Positions 1 through 12,390 of a stretch of 64,000 nucleotides of DNA are shown one piece after another. Numbering within the stretch: position 1 is the stretch's first letter; each line of letters starts with the position of its first letter. The notes under the pieces were generated by a model, which was not told where the DNA came from, ran no database searches, and saw nothing but the letters and a program-made list of their open reading frames with translations. The position numbers were made by a program, and so were the translations under genes. Origin of the DNA: Argentina anserina (taxonomy: Eukaryota; Streptophyta; Magnoliopsida; Rosales; Rosaceae); contig NC_065878.1 of assembly GCF_933775445.1 (NCBI RefSeq), positions 15,201,395 through 15,265,394 on the forward strand, written 5' to 3'.

Positions 1-2493
1 AACCCCTTATGAGATTTCAATTTTGGTCATAGTAGAAGAATTATGAAAAATTTAGTAGTGGAGGGTTTATACAATTTCTGTTTTCAGATTGTTTTTCCTT
101 ATTTCATCTGGGTTTGTGGAGTTCGATTGAAATCAACACTAATCACAGAAAATAAAGATAAGTGATTGTATGGAATATGGATCTTCATTTAAGGATTGAA
201 ATGTGATATACTGGTATAGATTCTAATTTAGGACTGAAAGCTGATAGCAAGTTTTAAGAGCCCATAATTCTCCTCGATTCCAAACTACTCCAAGCTCTTT
301 TAGTTCATTCATACATCGAAGTTGATTTCATACTAAGCCTGAATTTTACCAATTTCAATCTATTTTCAAAAACCATCAAAATCTCCACAGGACTATGAAT
401 GTCAAAATCATTATCTTTAGAAACTTTATCCTTGTAATCAAAGTCTAATCACGCCCAACAATTCCTCTCTTAGATTTTTCTTTTCCTGCAATTCCCATAC
501 GAGGATGAGAAGGAATCAAATTCAAGTTTCCAAATCAATATCTGGGTATTGATATTGGCTCGTCGAAAATAGAAGTGCATGATTGACAATTGAATAGGAT
601 ATGAGTCAGGAAGTTTTCACGGAGGACATGAGGAGATGCATCATGTAGCGGATGAGAGAGACGAAGGCTTTGATGGAGGAGAAAAAAATTGATCTTTCTT
701 CTTCCTTTTTTTGGGTAGTTTCGTAAGATATAACTATATAAGAACAAAGTTAACGGGGTAAGTGACTGTTAACTTGTCTTAGGTGGCAGAACACATGGCA
801 AAAATTGATTAGGGTGTACAGGTAAAGGAATAGAAAAATGGGAATAGAAGATCAGCTGTCCATTCTCTAATTAAGCAAGTACGCATAGCAAAGAGGCTAG
901 TAATTAACCTTAGAGAAGAATAGGGTTAAAAGGAAGTAAATTTGGGTACCACTCAAACTTTGTCCTTCCGTACGCAACTTCTTAAATTTCCGTATTTTCT
1001 TATTTAATTATGGTTAATTGATAATAATTTATAATTTTATGTTAAAAATTTATATTGATAATTATGGTTAAAATATGTTTATTTAAGAGAAATAAAAAAA
1101 CAAATGACATAGATTTAAGAAGATGGATAAAATTTGAGTAGTCGACAAATTTACTTCCAGTTAGATAATCATAATTAGCCAACTATAGCATCCCGTTGGT
1201 ACCACATTATACCAGCCAAATGTATAAAGCGGTTGGAATCAATATAAGAATTTCAAGCACAAAAGTCATTTTCATTGAAGCTAGCAAATATGACAAATAT
1301 CAGAATCGGTCAAATTCTAATTAATGGCAAGTAAAATTATGTTTGTAGGAAAGTGAGATCTTTGAAATTTTTCGAAGACGTATAGAAGGAGTTCAATATT
1401 TTGGCCTACACCAAGTGTCGGCAGTTGAAGATCGGCAATTTGTCATTTCACATTTTGACATTTGTTATTAACAAACTAATATGATCTAAAAAAGAATAAA
1501 TTAGAGTTGATCTCATAGAGTAAAGAAGCTAACGTGACAAACCAACCCATAGCTACCTCAACAATCACAGCTCGTCGCCACTGATAACAGTAGCAATAGA
1601 ATTCAAATTTTGGCTTGAAATTGTACGTAGTAGTTCCATTCAATTCATTTAGAGTGTTTAGTAAATGGATATAGCCTCAGGCACCATGAAAAACATCCTA
1701 CGTACGTGCACTAACCGGCCGGAAATATATTAATACGCATAATATTTCAATTCGATCACTTTTTTGTGGCGTTGATCTTTGAAAGGTGATACTGTATGTG
1801 AAAAAAGATGGCTTGAACGTGCATGAAAATGTAAATCGAGAATAAGGTGAAAGTGATTAAACAGCTTATAAATTAACCTAAAAATAATTTCAGTTTTCCA
1901 GACCTAAATATGTAATGCATGTGCGGACACTACGATATCCATGCCAGTCTCTTTTGAGTTTTGATCGATCAGTCACCTATGCTATTTCAAAAGAAAAATG
2001 ATAAAAGTCCGGCAATCAGACGGTCAAGCCACATAAGCATCCTCGGAAAGTTGGAACCAACTGATCACGAACCCACTTAGAAATCTATGATGTATTGTAT
2101 AGTTTTGACGATCAATAGTCGCAAAGTTACGATGAAAGAAACTCGGAAGACCGAGAGCTAACTATCGAGATAGCTGGGTTATCCGGACACGTACTTGGCG
2201 AAATGGTGATCAAAACGCCGCACCGATTAAGTGATATGATATTTCTATCTTAATTGGCTACTTATGCAATCACGAATCGTTTCACAAGAAAAAAAAATCC
2301 CATCACCGGATCCTTTCTTTGATATCAAATCGTTTCACAAGTAATGTCCCTGATTCCATCAGAACTCGATCCAGTAATGAAGTTCTAGACGATGTCATAT
2401 GAAACCTTCCGACTCCTGCCTATTATCGTAAAATTTTAACTTGTTTACCACGTCTCTAGTTCATGAATATCTCTAGGAGTGAACCGATAATTC
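1..2493. other. intergenic DNA, no gene seen
   Basis: AT-rich sequence. Reading frames are short and none resembles a known protein. No tRNA, long repeat or clear mobile-element end was found here. Confidence 0.6.
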
Positions 2494-2844
2494 TGATAAA
2501 GTGATCTGAGATTCACATTCAAAATCAATTGGCAATGAATGGAGTGACCCAAATCCTTATAAACTTACGGGCTAAGTCATAATTCCCAACGTGAGATTTA
2601 TATTCTCAACACACCCTCGCACGTGTTGCGAATTTTCAAGCCATACACGTGGACAACATTTTGAGTGACGTGGAGTCTATGTGGCCATTTGGGCTTCACA
2701 CGTGAACGTGGGTAAATCGCTCTGATACCATGATAAAATGATCTGAGGTTCACATTCAAAACTAATTGACAATGGAGTGACCAAAACTCTTATAAACTCA
2801 CATGTTAAGTCTCAATTTTCAATGTGAGATTTATATTCTGAATA
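2494..2844 (-). mobile_element. TRIM-like miniature LTR retrotransposon
   Basis: Two direct copies of a segment of about 115 bp (2494-2611 and 2731-2844) flank about 120 bp of non-coding sequence. Directly beside the right copy, 2719-2730 reads GCTCTGATACCA. On the minus strand this is TGGTATCAGAGC, the primer-binding site for initiator tRNA-Met, placed where it follows the 5' LTR. A purine-rich stretch (minus strand GCGAGGGTG) precedes the other LTR as a polypurine tract would. LTR-PBS-short spacer-PPT-LTR with no coding capacity is the plan of a terminal-repeat retrotransposon in miniature. The copies differ at many positions and no clean target duplication is left, so it is old. Confidence 0.65.
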
Positions 2845-4247
2845 AGCTCCAATTGGTATTAGTAATACTTCAAAAATTGACGATTTTCTTTCACTTTTGT
2901 AACAAACACGTATATATAGGTTGAGATGGCTTAAACAATAAAAGGTTATCTCGAAACCGGTTAAATGTGTGGTTGATGACTTGGTCCCTTCCCTCCCTAA
3001 TCCTTTCTCCTCGATCTGTCAAATTATCACACATTATATCACACTATGTACGTATTTGATTGAAATGACGAACAAAAGACTTGGCTACCTTCAGCTCAAG
3101 AAGTAAAACTGAAAAAAAAACAAGAAGAAGAAGAAATCAAAGGTAGCTAGAACCGTAACTTACCAAACGCACCGATGCTTTTTGACCGTGAAAAAAAAAC
3201 GTACCAATGCTTTTTTACCAAAGAAAAAACGTAAAATGGATTTATAATTATCTAAACTAACCAATAAAAAAAAGACCTAAACTATTGCGTTATGAGCTCT
3301 ATTATAATGAATTTCTTTTAGCTTTCCTTAATTATGAATTTTGTGATTTCTTTCATCTTTTAATTAATTTGTGATTTTACATGGGCGATATGATGATTAT
3401 GATCCAAGAGTAATTATTCTGTGTACCCGCTATACTATGTGACACTGTCATGTGGTGTACACATCTAATCATATTACGCTAGGATATAATTAACATGCAT
3501 GTGGTGAAACAAAAAATTATTTATAAATAAGAAACAATCAGAAACAATCACAGTAAAAAATGTTATAATAACATTAAAGAGTTACGTCACACATGAAATA
3601 TGTGACGGGTATATATAATAATTTCTCTATAATCCAAACAAATCCAAATTGAGTACCAAAATCTAGCTTTTTCAGAAAATTGTCTCAATTTCTCACACCC
3701 CTTTATCACAAAGAGAGAAATATAAAAAGAAACGTGCCCTAATTTCCTCAGATTGTTTAGCATTATCATTCTCTCTTGCCGAAACCAACCTCATGCTTCA
3801 CATGCACCTTTGTCGGGTAATTTTATGAGAAAAATCTAACCTACAGATTGCCTGAGCTAGCATCATGGTGTTAACCAAAAAAAAAAGGTGCTAGCATCAT
3901 GGTGAGCACCTACTACATTTACATTTTCTACACAGCACTCATATTCCTATTTAAGGACCTCCATTCAGACTCATTGCTCAATCACATATGGGCACAACCC
4001 ACTTGCTTCTTCCCTGATTTCGATTGTTTAATTAGGTTTTGGGATGTAGAGCGATGAGAGCTTCCTTCGATCCAAATGCAGGAGTAGAGATGGTGTACAC
4101 TGCTCCTAGTTTATGAATACCTTTTGGGTTGCAAAGAAACGCTACTGTGCAGCTTAAGGGTTTGCATGACTTAGGAGCAGAGGTTTCCTACACATGTCCT
4201 TGATTTGATTGAAGGGAGCTCTCATTATTAGTTATTGACCTCTCTCA

Positions 4248-4248
<1 letters not shown>
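2845..4248. other. intergenic DNA, no gene seen
   Basis: AT-rich sequence with no recognisable coding region. A small direct duplication of GCTAGCATCATGGTG lies near 3855-3902, separated by an A-rich spacer. Confidence 0.5.
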
Positions 4249-4294
<46 letters not shown>

Positions 4295-4310
4295 TTATAT
4301 ATATATATAT
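4249..4310. repeat. (AT)n microsatellite
   Basis: Nearly pure alternating AT. It is the left edge of a cluster of inverted-repeat elements. Similar AT runs occur near 5431-5450, 6104-6133, 6541-6577 and 7426-7455, mostly abutting such elements. Confidence 0.9.
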
Positions 4311-4315
4311 GTCAG

Positions 4316-4634
4316 ATACAGAGCATACGTCCGCAGTGCACCAAAAGTGCGGACAACTACGTACATCAGCGATTTCGGTGACACGCAACGACAACGCGGA
4401 TGATGTCCACCGCATCACCCCCTCCCAACGCTCCTATATGTGCCAGTCGAAATCTGCAAATTTTCAGAATTTTCCCAAAAACTTGAAATTTGCAGATTTT
4501 GACTGCCGTGGGCTAACGCTTGAGCTCCGGTCGGTACAAACACGAGTGCCAGAAAGAGGGAGCACGACCGGCACCATCCGTGTTACCTGTAGCTGAAACG
4601 GGTGAATCCACACTGTGCAGATGTCCGCTCCTGA
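4316..4634. mobile_element. foldback/MITE-like element, family A copy 1
   Basis: The left end (CAGAGCATACGTCCGCAGTG) and the reverse complement of the right end (CAGGAGCGGACATCTGCACA) are imperfect inverted repeats. The interior also folds back: a stretch near 4430-4460 is partly complementary to 4500-4570. A related element lies at 7461-7670. The open frames across it are by-products of its GC-rich palindromic sequence. Exact borders are uncertain. Confidence 0.5.
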
Positions 4635-4635
4635 G

Positions 4636-5036
4636 GGCCCTTCCACTAAGGGATCCCTTTTTTGGTCTTTTAAAAGGGATAGCTCATTAACCAATTTTCG
4701 ACTACATTTCAACATCTCCACCGTTCCACTTTTAGGGTCTAATGTATATATCACCCTTGTAAATTTTCAGCCAAAATGGTGATCGTTAATGTATCAAACT
4801 TTGTGAAAGCAATGGACGCACCAAATATGTCAAACATGAACCGTTCATGCTTATAAGTTTAAATCATAGTTTTGAATGCCTTAAACATCTCCATTTTGGC
4901 TGAAATTTTACATATGTAATCTACACATTATACTCTAAATGTTGAACGGTGGAGATGCTGAAATGTGATCGAGAAGTTGGTCAAATGACCTATCTATTTT
5001 TTAGACCCAAAAAAGGGATCCCTTAGTGGAAGGGCC
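4636..5036. mobile_element. MITE with long terminal inverted repeats
   Basis: The left end GGCCCTTCCACTAAGGGATC is repeated in inverted form at the right end (GATCCCTTAGTGGAAGGGCC). The inverted similarity continues with mismatches across most of the 401-bp element, so it can fold into one long hairpin. It has no coding capacity. It directly abuts the foldback element to its left. Confidence 0.8.
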
Positions 5037-5069
5037 ATATACATATATACACATATATATGACAGATCA

Positions 5070-5367
5070 CAAGAGGACGTCTCTGCGTTTTCAGCCACCG
5101 GGTGCCGAAGGTGGCAGTTTTCTTGCCAAATGAACAACAATGACATGTCAGACTGCATTTCCATGAAGATCAACGTGAAGAAGATCGAGAATTAAAGGTC
5201 TGGGCAACAATAATGACATAAACTTCAAGCTCGATCAAGTCGGCTGCAAATTGGGTTTGCTACAACTCCACCATGGAGAACAAGCTCTATATAGATGGTT
5301 GTTGCTCATCCGGCCAAAGAACCGCTACCATCAGTGCCGGGCGGCTAAAAATGCAGAGACACTCTGT
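5070..5367. mobile_element. MITE, about 300 bp
   Basis: The left end AGAGGACGTCTCTGCGTTTT and the reverse complement of the right end (CAGAGTGTCTCTGCATTTTT) form an imperfect terminal inverted repeat that extends into GCCACCGGGTGC versus GCCGCCCGGCAC. It is non-coding and lies beside a TA-rich run. Confidence 0.65.
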
Positions 5368-6096
5368 ACTTTAAGAGTTGTGCGGACACGCGCCTCGATC
5401 ATCCCTCATTAGACCACTTCAAACAAGAAATATATATATATATTTCTTATTTGAAGGTCTGCTATTCAATCTGTGCGTCTTTGCTTTACTTTTAAGTTGT
5501 CAAACATCTATTCGACCTCTGAATCAATGATGTAGTTTTGTGAGTTTTACAGTTGCAGGATACATCAGAAATTAACTGATGCCGGAATAACCTGAAAATT
5601 TTACTCTTAATTAGAGGCATGCAAGCAGATCCAAAGGCCGGGTGTTTCTACATCTGCCATCTATGGGAATCAAGCATAACGCGTTACTAGCTAGCAATTC
5701 GAAAGTTAGTTTAGGTATATCATACATGTGTAGTTCAAGTACTCTCCGAAACTCTCATATACGATTAGTCATCCGATCGTATGTAGATGGCTGTATAAAT
5801 ATCTAGCTACGTACGTGAATGTAATATACCTTTTATTTTGAACATTAATTCTTGTATCCCGATTGATCCCTTCATATCAACGACCGCTTTTAAATTTGGA
5901 AATATAATTACGCGTGCATATGAAGATATATATTTCAAATCAGTTTGAGTTTGTTGTTGTAACAAAGACACAAAATATTGAAGGAGAAACTTATTGCTCT
6001 GAAGAAGAAGAAACAGTAAGGACTACAACTAGCACTCTTCTCCGTTACGTTTTGGGTCAATTGGTCTAAGCTTAACGGAATAGCCTACCATACATA

Positions 6097-6103
<7 letters not shown>
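5368..6103. other. intergenic DNA, no gene seen
   Basis: AT-rich DNA between two MITEs with a short AT run near 5431-5450. Nothing coding is recognisable. Confidence 0.5.
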
Positions 6104-6133
<30 letters not shown>

Positions 6134-6135
<2 letters not shown>

Positions 6136-6536
6136 TTCTCGGGTGCAGAGGTCCGTAGGTTAAGCTAAAGTATGAATTTTCATTGTTTATCAACTTTTCG
6201 ATCGAGTTTCACATCTACACCGTCCAATCCTTAGGTAATAACGTATAGATCACCTCTGTAAAATTTCAGCCAATTTGGTAATCGTTAAGGTATCTAACTA
6301 AGTTAAACCAATGAACGGATTAAATCTGCCAAACTTGAATCATTCATGTGTATAATAGAAAAACACAGTTTTGAGTGACTTAACGATTACCAAATTTGCT
6401 GAAAATTGGCATAGATGATCTATACGTTATTACTTAAGGACTGAACAGTGGAGATGTGAAAACTCGATCGAATAGTTAGAAAAAATGAAAATCCGTACCT
6501 TAAGCTAAGGTAAGGACCTTTGCACCTGAAAAGCCC
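6134..6536. mobile_element. foldback MITE inside a TA run
   Basis: The left end GGTGCAGAGGTCC...AAGCTAAAG and the reverse complement of the right end GGTGCAAAGGTCC...TAGCTTAAGG are inverted repeats. Similarity runs inward past a shared TCGATCGAG motif, so the whole element can fold on itself. It is flanked on both sides by (TA)n, consistent with a TA-targeting element, although the TA run hides any target duplication. Confidence 0.75.
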
Positions 6537-6577
<41 letters not shown>

Positions 6578-6579
<2 letters not shown>

Positions 6580-7222
6580 TCTCTATTCAAAGTTAAACTT
6601 CACTATGAAATTAAAGAGTGAAGTTCCAATTTTGGCACACTTTTCGGTCAAATTTATTCACCATAAGCAATTCAATATTTATGTTTGTTATTCAAGATTA
6701 TCTACAAAATTTCATCAAATTCGGACATCGTTAAGGTATTGAAATTAGATTAAATGAATGAATGAATTAAAACTATTCAACATGAACCATTCGTGTAAAT
6801 CTCAATTTTAAAAGCTCAAACCATTGTCGAATTAGATGAAATTTTGTAAAGAGCTTCATTATTAAATTAATAAGTGATGTTCCAATTTTGGCACACTTTT
6901 TGGTCAAATGTGTTCACTGTAAGCAGTTCAATATTTAGGTATGTTATTGAAAATCATCTCTACAAAATTTCATTAAATTCGGACATCGTTAAGGTAAAAT
7001 TAGATTAATTGAATGAATGAATTACACTTGTTCAACATGAACCGTTCGTGTAAATCTTAAAAGCTCAACCCATTGTCGAATTAGATGAAACTTTGTAGAG
7101 ATAATCTTGAATAGCATACCTAAATATTGAATTACTTATGGTGAAAAAAATTGACTGAAAAGTGTGCCAAAATTGGAACTCCACTTTTTAATTTCAGAGT
7201 GAAACTTCACTCTGGATATGAA
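6578..7222. mobile_element. foldback MITE with internal tandem duplication
   Basis: Both ends carry the motif GTTCCAATTTTGGCACACTT in inverted orientation, within terminal inverted repeats of about 75 bp. Internally, a unit of about 240-255 bp containing the same motif and TTCGGACATCGTTAAGGTA occurs twice in direct order (about 6621-6865 and 6869-7100). The element has therefore been enlarged by a tandem duplication. It is non-coding. Confidence 0.7.
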
Positions 7223-7422
7223 TTGTATATGTGTGTGTGAGAAAGAAGCATGCCCCCGGCAATAGTTTTGTCCTCGATCATACTTCCATGACTGGAGCAT
7301 GCTTATTCCACGGCCTGCCTGTGTTATAAGCAAACGAGTATTGTAAAAAGTGCTAGCTAGCTCCACACGCATTTGTAGCAAGCTAGGTTTTGAGAACGAA
7401 GAACTGTTCTCTCTGTCTAAGG

Positions 7423-7457
<35 letters not shown>

Positions 7458-7460
7458 CAA

Positions 7461-7670
7461 GAGCGTACGTCCGTACGGTGCAAATCGACGTTCCGGTGAC
7501 TGACAATTTGTAAATTCCGGCCGCCGTGGGCTGATATTGGAGCTCCGGCTGGCACACATAGGAGTGCCGGAATGAAGGAGTGCAACGGTCATCATCCACG
7601 CCGTCATTACACATTGCTGGTCGACAGAATCACCGACGTCCACACTTTTGGTGCGCTGCGAACGTGGCTC
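7461..7670. mobile_element. foldback/MITE-like element, family A copy 2
   Basis: The reverse complement of its right part (GCGCACCAAAAGTGTGGAC) matches the left part of the element at 4316-4634 (TGCACCAAAAGTGCGGAC). The interior shares GCCGTGGGCT and GAGCTCCGG with that element. It sits directly after an (AT)n run. Borders are approximate. Confidence 0.5.
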
Positions 7671-9480
7671 CCTAACCGGCTATATATATGTTTATATCCT
7701 CCCGTTTATCCTACTCTTTTGTACTTGATCTATAGCCCAACTTAACTGATGGATGGGATCACCAAAATGGGCAAGACTTAAGAATGATGGAAACTTTGCC
7801 GGCCGGGTAACACGGTCTCAAATAGTTTTAATTCCTTATGATGCGACAGACGTACGAATTAGGTTTAGAAGTATTAATACGATCGATCAGTTCGAATTCC
7901 AAGGAGTCTTTACATGGATAGTTGGGCATGACCTAACAAGTTAGCTATGTAGTATATTCACTATATTGACTAGTAAGTGAAAAAGGCCCCCAAAAACCCT
8001 GGAAACAAGTCGGTATCTTCTTCCACAATCAAAGATGGAGATTTGAAGAAAAAGGAAAGAGAACCCTTGCAAGCATATAACAACCTAGTCCTCTACTTTT
8101 GAAGCATTCGCTACAACAGAAGAAGAGACCGGGCCAATATCTCAGCCGGATTGGGTACGGTAGACTTGACCCGGAGGAAGTGCCAAGGACCAGTTCCGGC
8201 CGCCCAAATTGCATTGTTAATTCCGATTAAGGAATAATAATGATTTGACCCTTTAAACTAATAAAAGATGACATAAATACATGGTTTTGTTGATTCTTTT
8301 TGTTGTCGTGTTTAATTTTGTGGTCTCCCCTCCATTTGCATTTCAGGAAGGCCTTCCTGGACCCTTCAAATTAACCTTCCAATATTATATGAACACGTAC
8401 GAGTGGAAGGCTCCTTTGATAGTGATTTTGATAGTATAATAGCAAAGGTGGAAAGATAACTACTCCAATAAGCTAGTCACTTTCGGGTGGAATCAGGATA
8501 AACTAGCTAGCTGGCTACAGAAAGCCAGTTATAGAAATTGGAAGAGAATCTCATTACACAGTAATAATTTACCGCTCGTGTTTTTCTAGAGAAGGTTCCC
8601 CTGTGATTAACTGATAAATTTTATTCAACTAACTTAACCGATCTAATCTGTAGTCCCCTTCTATTTTCTAATAGAACACCCTTGTTATAGTAACTACAGC
8701 ACATTCCAGCAATCTTTGTATCCCCAACGAGAAAAACGTATTTGGATGTTGTGTTAATGTTTCAACTACCTTGCTGGTTGCTACAAAAGGACCAGACGTC
8801 GACTCGTAGTTTTAGTTACCTTGCAGTTTAACCATTTTGTTTTTCGTTTCTGGATAATTGTAACCATTACAATCAGAAAATATAAACTGTAACCAAAATT
8901 ATATTGACATGGTGGCTATTAATAACTGTTCAATTTTTTTACTGTATCAAAAAAAATACTGATAAATTATTACACAACATTTGATAAGTATTTACTTCAT
9001 TTCTTCAAAACAATAAAATCAAATATGCTACTATCCAAATGCGTGTGTCCGATAATAATAACATAAGATTAGGACACCCCATATTTTGCTTGATGTAGAA
9101 TAATCTCAATATCAAGAGATGCACAATTAACCAACAATCCATGTCATATGTGTCCTCTTGACTCAATTCCCATCCCCACCTTAAGTGACCTGTCACACAC
9201 ACACAAAACCCCTGTTTGTTATGTGATATAACCATCAAACCAAACTAAAATTCTCTTCTTCTCTTTAAAACCAAAAAAAAAAAACCTGAATAATTTATAA
9301 GAAAAAAACTAATACTTTGAAAATAGAGAGAAAAAAAAACAGAGCAGAAAATCCAAAAATAGAAGAAGATAATTAAAACAGTGTTTGTGTGTAAAAAGCA
9401 GTAACAAACAAAAACCAATCAAAAAACTCACACACACCCAAGGTCCAAGGAGGTTGAGAAATAGAAGAAGAATAGAAGAA
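7671..9480. other. intergenic DNA upstream of the BTB gene
   Basis: No convincing gene. A 63-codon frame at 7753-7944 and others nearby match no family I recognise and lack supporting exons. The last few hundred bases are probably promoter of the downstream gene. Confidence 0.45.
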
Positions 9481-9559
9481 GCAATAGTAGAAGAAGAAGA
9501 AGAGAGGGTCTTCTCTTCTCTCTCTCTCCACAAATTGCCTCTTCACTTCAAATTTCACA

Positions 9560-9598
9560 ATTCTCTCTCTCTCTCTCTCTCTTCTTTGTTTCTCTCTC
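9560..9598. repeat. (CT)n tract in the 5' leader of the BTB gene
   Basis: A run of CT dinucleotides 50-90 bp upstream of the start codon, preceded by a GAA-rich tract near 9465-9510. Pyrimidine-rich leaders of this kind are common near plant transcription starts. A second CT run (9947-9963) opens intron 1. Confidence 0.8.
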
Positions 9599-9648
9599 TA
9601 GCTCGGCTGCTCTGCCGCGACGTCGTTTTGGGGGTTTTGGGGCGTGTG

Positions 9649-12390
9649 ATGATGAAGGGGGAGTTGAACAACACGGATCTGTTCGACCCGAGGACGACGA
9701 CGACTTCGGTGATGGAACCGGAGTTCTCCGGCGCCGGAGCGCGCACGGCGACGTCATCGACCGACGCCGATTTCGCCTTCGCCTTCAACGACAGTAACTT
9801 CTCCGACCGGTTGCTCCGGATCGAGATCACGGGTGACTCGCCTGACTCCCGCCCCGATTCCGATGCATGCGCCAGTATCGCCGATTGGGCTCGCCACCGC
9901 AAGCGACGGAGGGAGGATTTCAAGAAGGAATCCTCTGGTATATTCCTCTCTCTCTCTCTCTCTCACTCGATTTCCTTCATTTCTGAGGTTTTTAGGGTTT
10001 CGTTTTAGTTCAGAAGGCTTTGATTTTTTTGTTAATTGAAAGTTTTAAAGTGTTAATTGCTGTCTAGGGTTTTGTGTTTATTTCGTTACTTTTGTTTGGG
10101 AATTTGATACTGAAATTTGTGCTATTCTTGTTATGGTAAGCTAATTATGGAGTTTGACTTTATGGAGCTGTATGACTAGACTTGTTTGCTTGGTTTAAGC
10201 TTGAGCTATTGAAACTGTGAAGTATGGGGCTATGTGCTTTGCGATTAGTTTCATTTCGGGGGTTTTATCAGTTGGTTTGGTTGGGTTTGTTGTTTGTGAG
10301 GATCGGGTACTGTTCGATGACATGTTTTTGTTGATGCCTGATGTGTGTTTATGAGGTTGGTTGATGTTTTAGATCGTTTTGTTTTCAGTTGTGGAGCTCA
10401 CTGACTGTCCGGAGGAGCAAATCTTGAATGACAATCAGCCTGATATGGATGATGAGCCCTGTGAAAATCAAGATGAAGATGCAGTTGCTATGGTTGAAGA
10501 ATCACCTTCAGGTACTGAAATGTATTTCGTTCGATGTTGGTGATTAAATGTAGGATAAATGGTCATACATCGACATCATCTCTTATATATAAATATATAT
10601 ATTCTGTAAAGATGTTTAATGTTCTTGCGTCATGAATTAACATTTAATCTTGTGCTGTCAGTAAAATTTACTTCACAATTCAGAGCTCTTTGTTGTATTT
10701 TACATAATATGACCATGAAACTGATTTGAACTGATGTTCTTGTAGGAGATGACGGTGCAAACAGCATTGACTCAGACTGGGGAATGGATTGTTCTCAAGT
10801 TGTGAGAATCAAAACATTACACATCAGTTCTCCAATTTTGGCAGCAAAGAGTCCCTTTTTTTATAAGGTACATAGCTGCCAGCTGTTTGCTCCTATTACT
10901 GACCGTGACATTAACATATTATTACTGTACACATTTCTTATTTCTCCTTCAATTGTATCTCATGCAGCTCTTTTCAAATGGAATGAGGGAATCCGAACAG
11001 CGACACGTTACCTTGCGAATCAATGCCTCAGGTGATAACAAATATCGCAGCTTATTGTTGTTTGATATATGACATGTTAGTGCTTTTCTTCCATCTTAAA
11101 ATAATTAAATCAATCTATGATTCAACAAAGTTTCTGATATTGTACTTTTTATTTCATATCTGCAGAAGAAGCCGCCTTGATGGAGCTCCTTAATTTTATG
11201 TACAGTAGTACCTTAAAAACAACAACAGCTCCTGGTTTGCTGGATGTGCTGATGGCTGCTGACAAGTTTGAGGTTGCTTCATGCATGAGACATTGCAGCC
11301 GACTGCTGCGGAATATTCCCATGACACCTGAGTCTGCTTTGCTTTATCTAGAGCTTCCTTCTAGTGTCCTAATGGCTGAAGCAGTCCAGGCATTGACTGA
11401 TGCAGCAAAGCAGTACCTTGCTGCTCGTTATAAGGACATAAGCAAGTAGGTGTTTTTAGCAGTTCATCTTGGTTTTCGAAAAACTATTATTCTTTTCAGT
11501 GGAAGTTGTTTGCTTCCAGAAGAAGGATCATAGTTCTTGCAATTTAGTATTCTTAATGTACTACTCTTCTGGCCAGGTTTATCGATGAGGTGATGGCCTT
11601 ACCCCTAGCTGGAATTGAGGCAATTGTATCGAGTGATGATCTCCAAGTTGCATCAGAGGATGCTGTGTACGACTTTGTCCTGAAATGGTCCCGGACTCAC
11701 TACCAAAAATTGGAAGAACGACGAGAAATCTTGGTTTCTCGACTTGCACGCTACATTCGCTTTCCATACATGACTTGTCGGAAGTTAAAGAAAGTCTTAA
11801 CCTGTAATGATTTTGACCATGAAGCTGCATCCAAGCTTGTGCTTGAGGCTCTCTTCTTCAAGGCTGAGGCCCCACATCGGCAGCGAGTCCTTGCAGCAGA
11901 GGAGTCTGCTACCCTTAATCGACGGTTTGTGGAACGGGCATACAAGTATCGCCCAGTTAAGGTGGTGGAGTTTGACCTTCCCAGGCAGCAATGTGTAGTG
12001 TACCTGGACCTGAAGCGCGAGGAGTGTGCAAATTTATTCCCATCCGGACGAGTGTATTCTCAGGCCTTCCACTTGGGTGGACAAGGGTTCTTCCTCTCTG
12101 CGCATTGCAATATGGACCAGCAGAGTTCTTTCCATTGTTTTGGGCTCTTTTTGGGGATGCAGGAGAAGGGATCAGTGAGTTTTGCCGTGGACTATGAGTT
12201 TGCGGCGAGATCAAAGCCAACAGAGGAATTTCTTAGCAAATACAAAGGCAACTACACATTCACTGGGGGCAAGGCAGTTGGCTACAGAAACTTATTCGCC
12301 ATACCATGGACAAACTTCATGGCCGATGATAGTCTTTACTTTATCAATGGTGTCCTCCATCTTAGAGCGGAGCTTACTATCAGGCAGTGA
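9649..12390 (+). CDS. POB1: BTB/POZ-BACK domain protein, POB1/LRB type
   Basis: Six exons: 9649-9937, 10389-10511, 10746-10867, 10968-11031, 11166-11445 and 11577-12390. They join in frame to 563 codons, close to the 561 residues I recall for Arabidopsis POB1. Residues 1-140 are acidic and low in complexity with a basic patch (RHRKRRRED). A BTB/POZ domain follows (about 145-250, containing [15 protein letters not shown] and LLNFMYSS), then a BACK domain (about 265-375, [14 protein letters not shown]) and a conserved C-terminal domain ([19 protein letters not shown]). Proteins of this family are substrate adaptors of CUL3 ubiquitin ligases. The LRB members act on phytochrome/PIF signalling in the nucleus. 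I chose the first of two tandem ATGs. All introns have GT-AG ends and the gene looks intact. The family assignment is firm; which LRB paralogue it is remains inferred. Confidence 0.93.

Noticed and set aside
4309..4754. Overlapping frames of 95 codons on both strands
   Set aside because: They lie within palindromic foldback/MITE sequence, which produces open frames on both strands.
7417..7643. Two overlapping minus-strand frames ending in a run of Ile-Tyr
   Set aside because: The Ile-Tyr run is a translated AT microsatellite and the rest is a foldback element; no protein family is matched.
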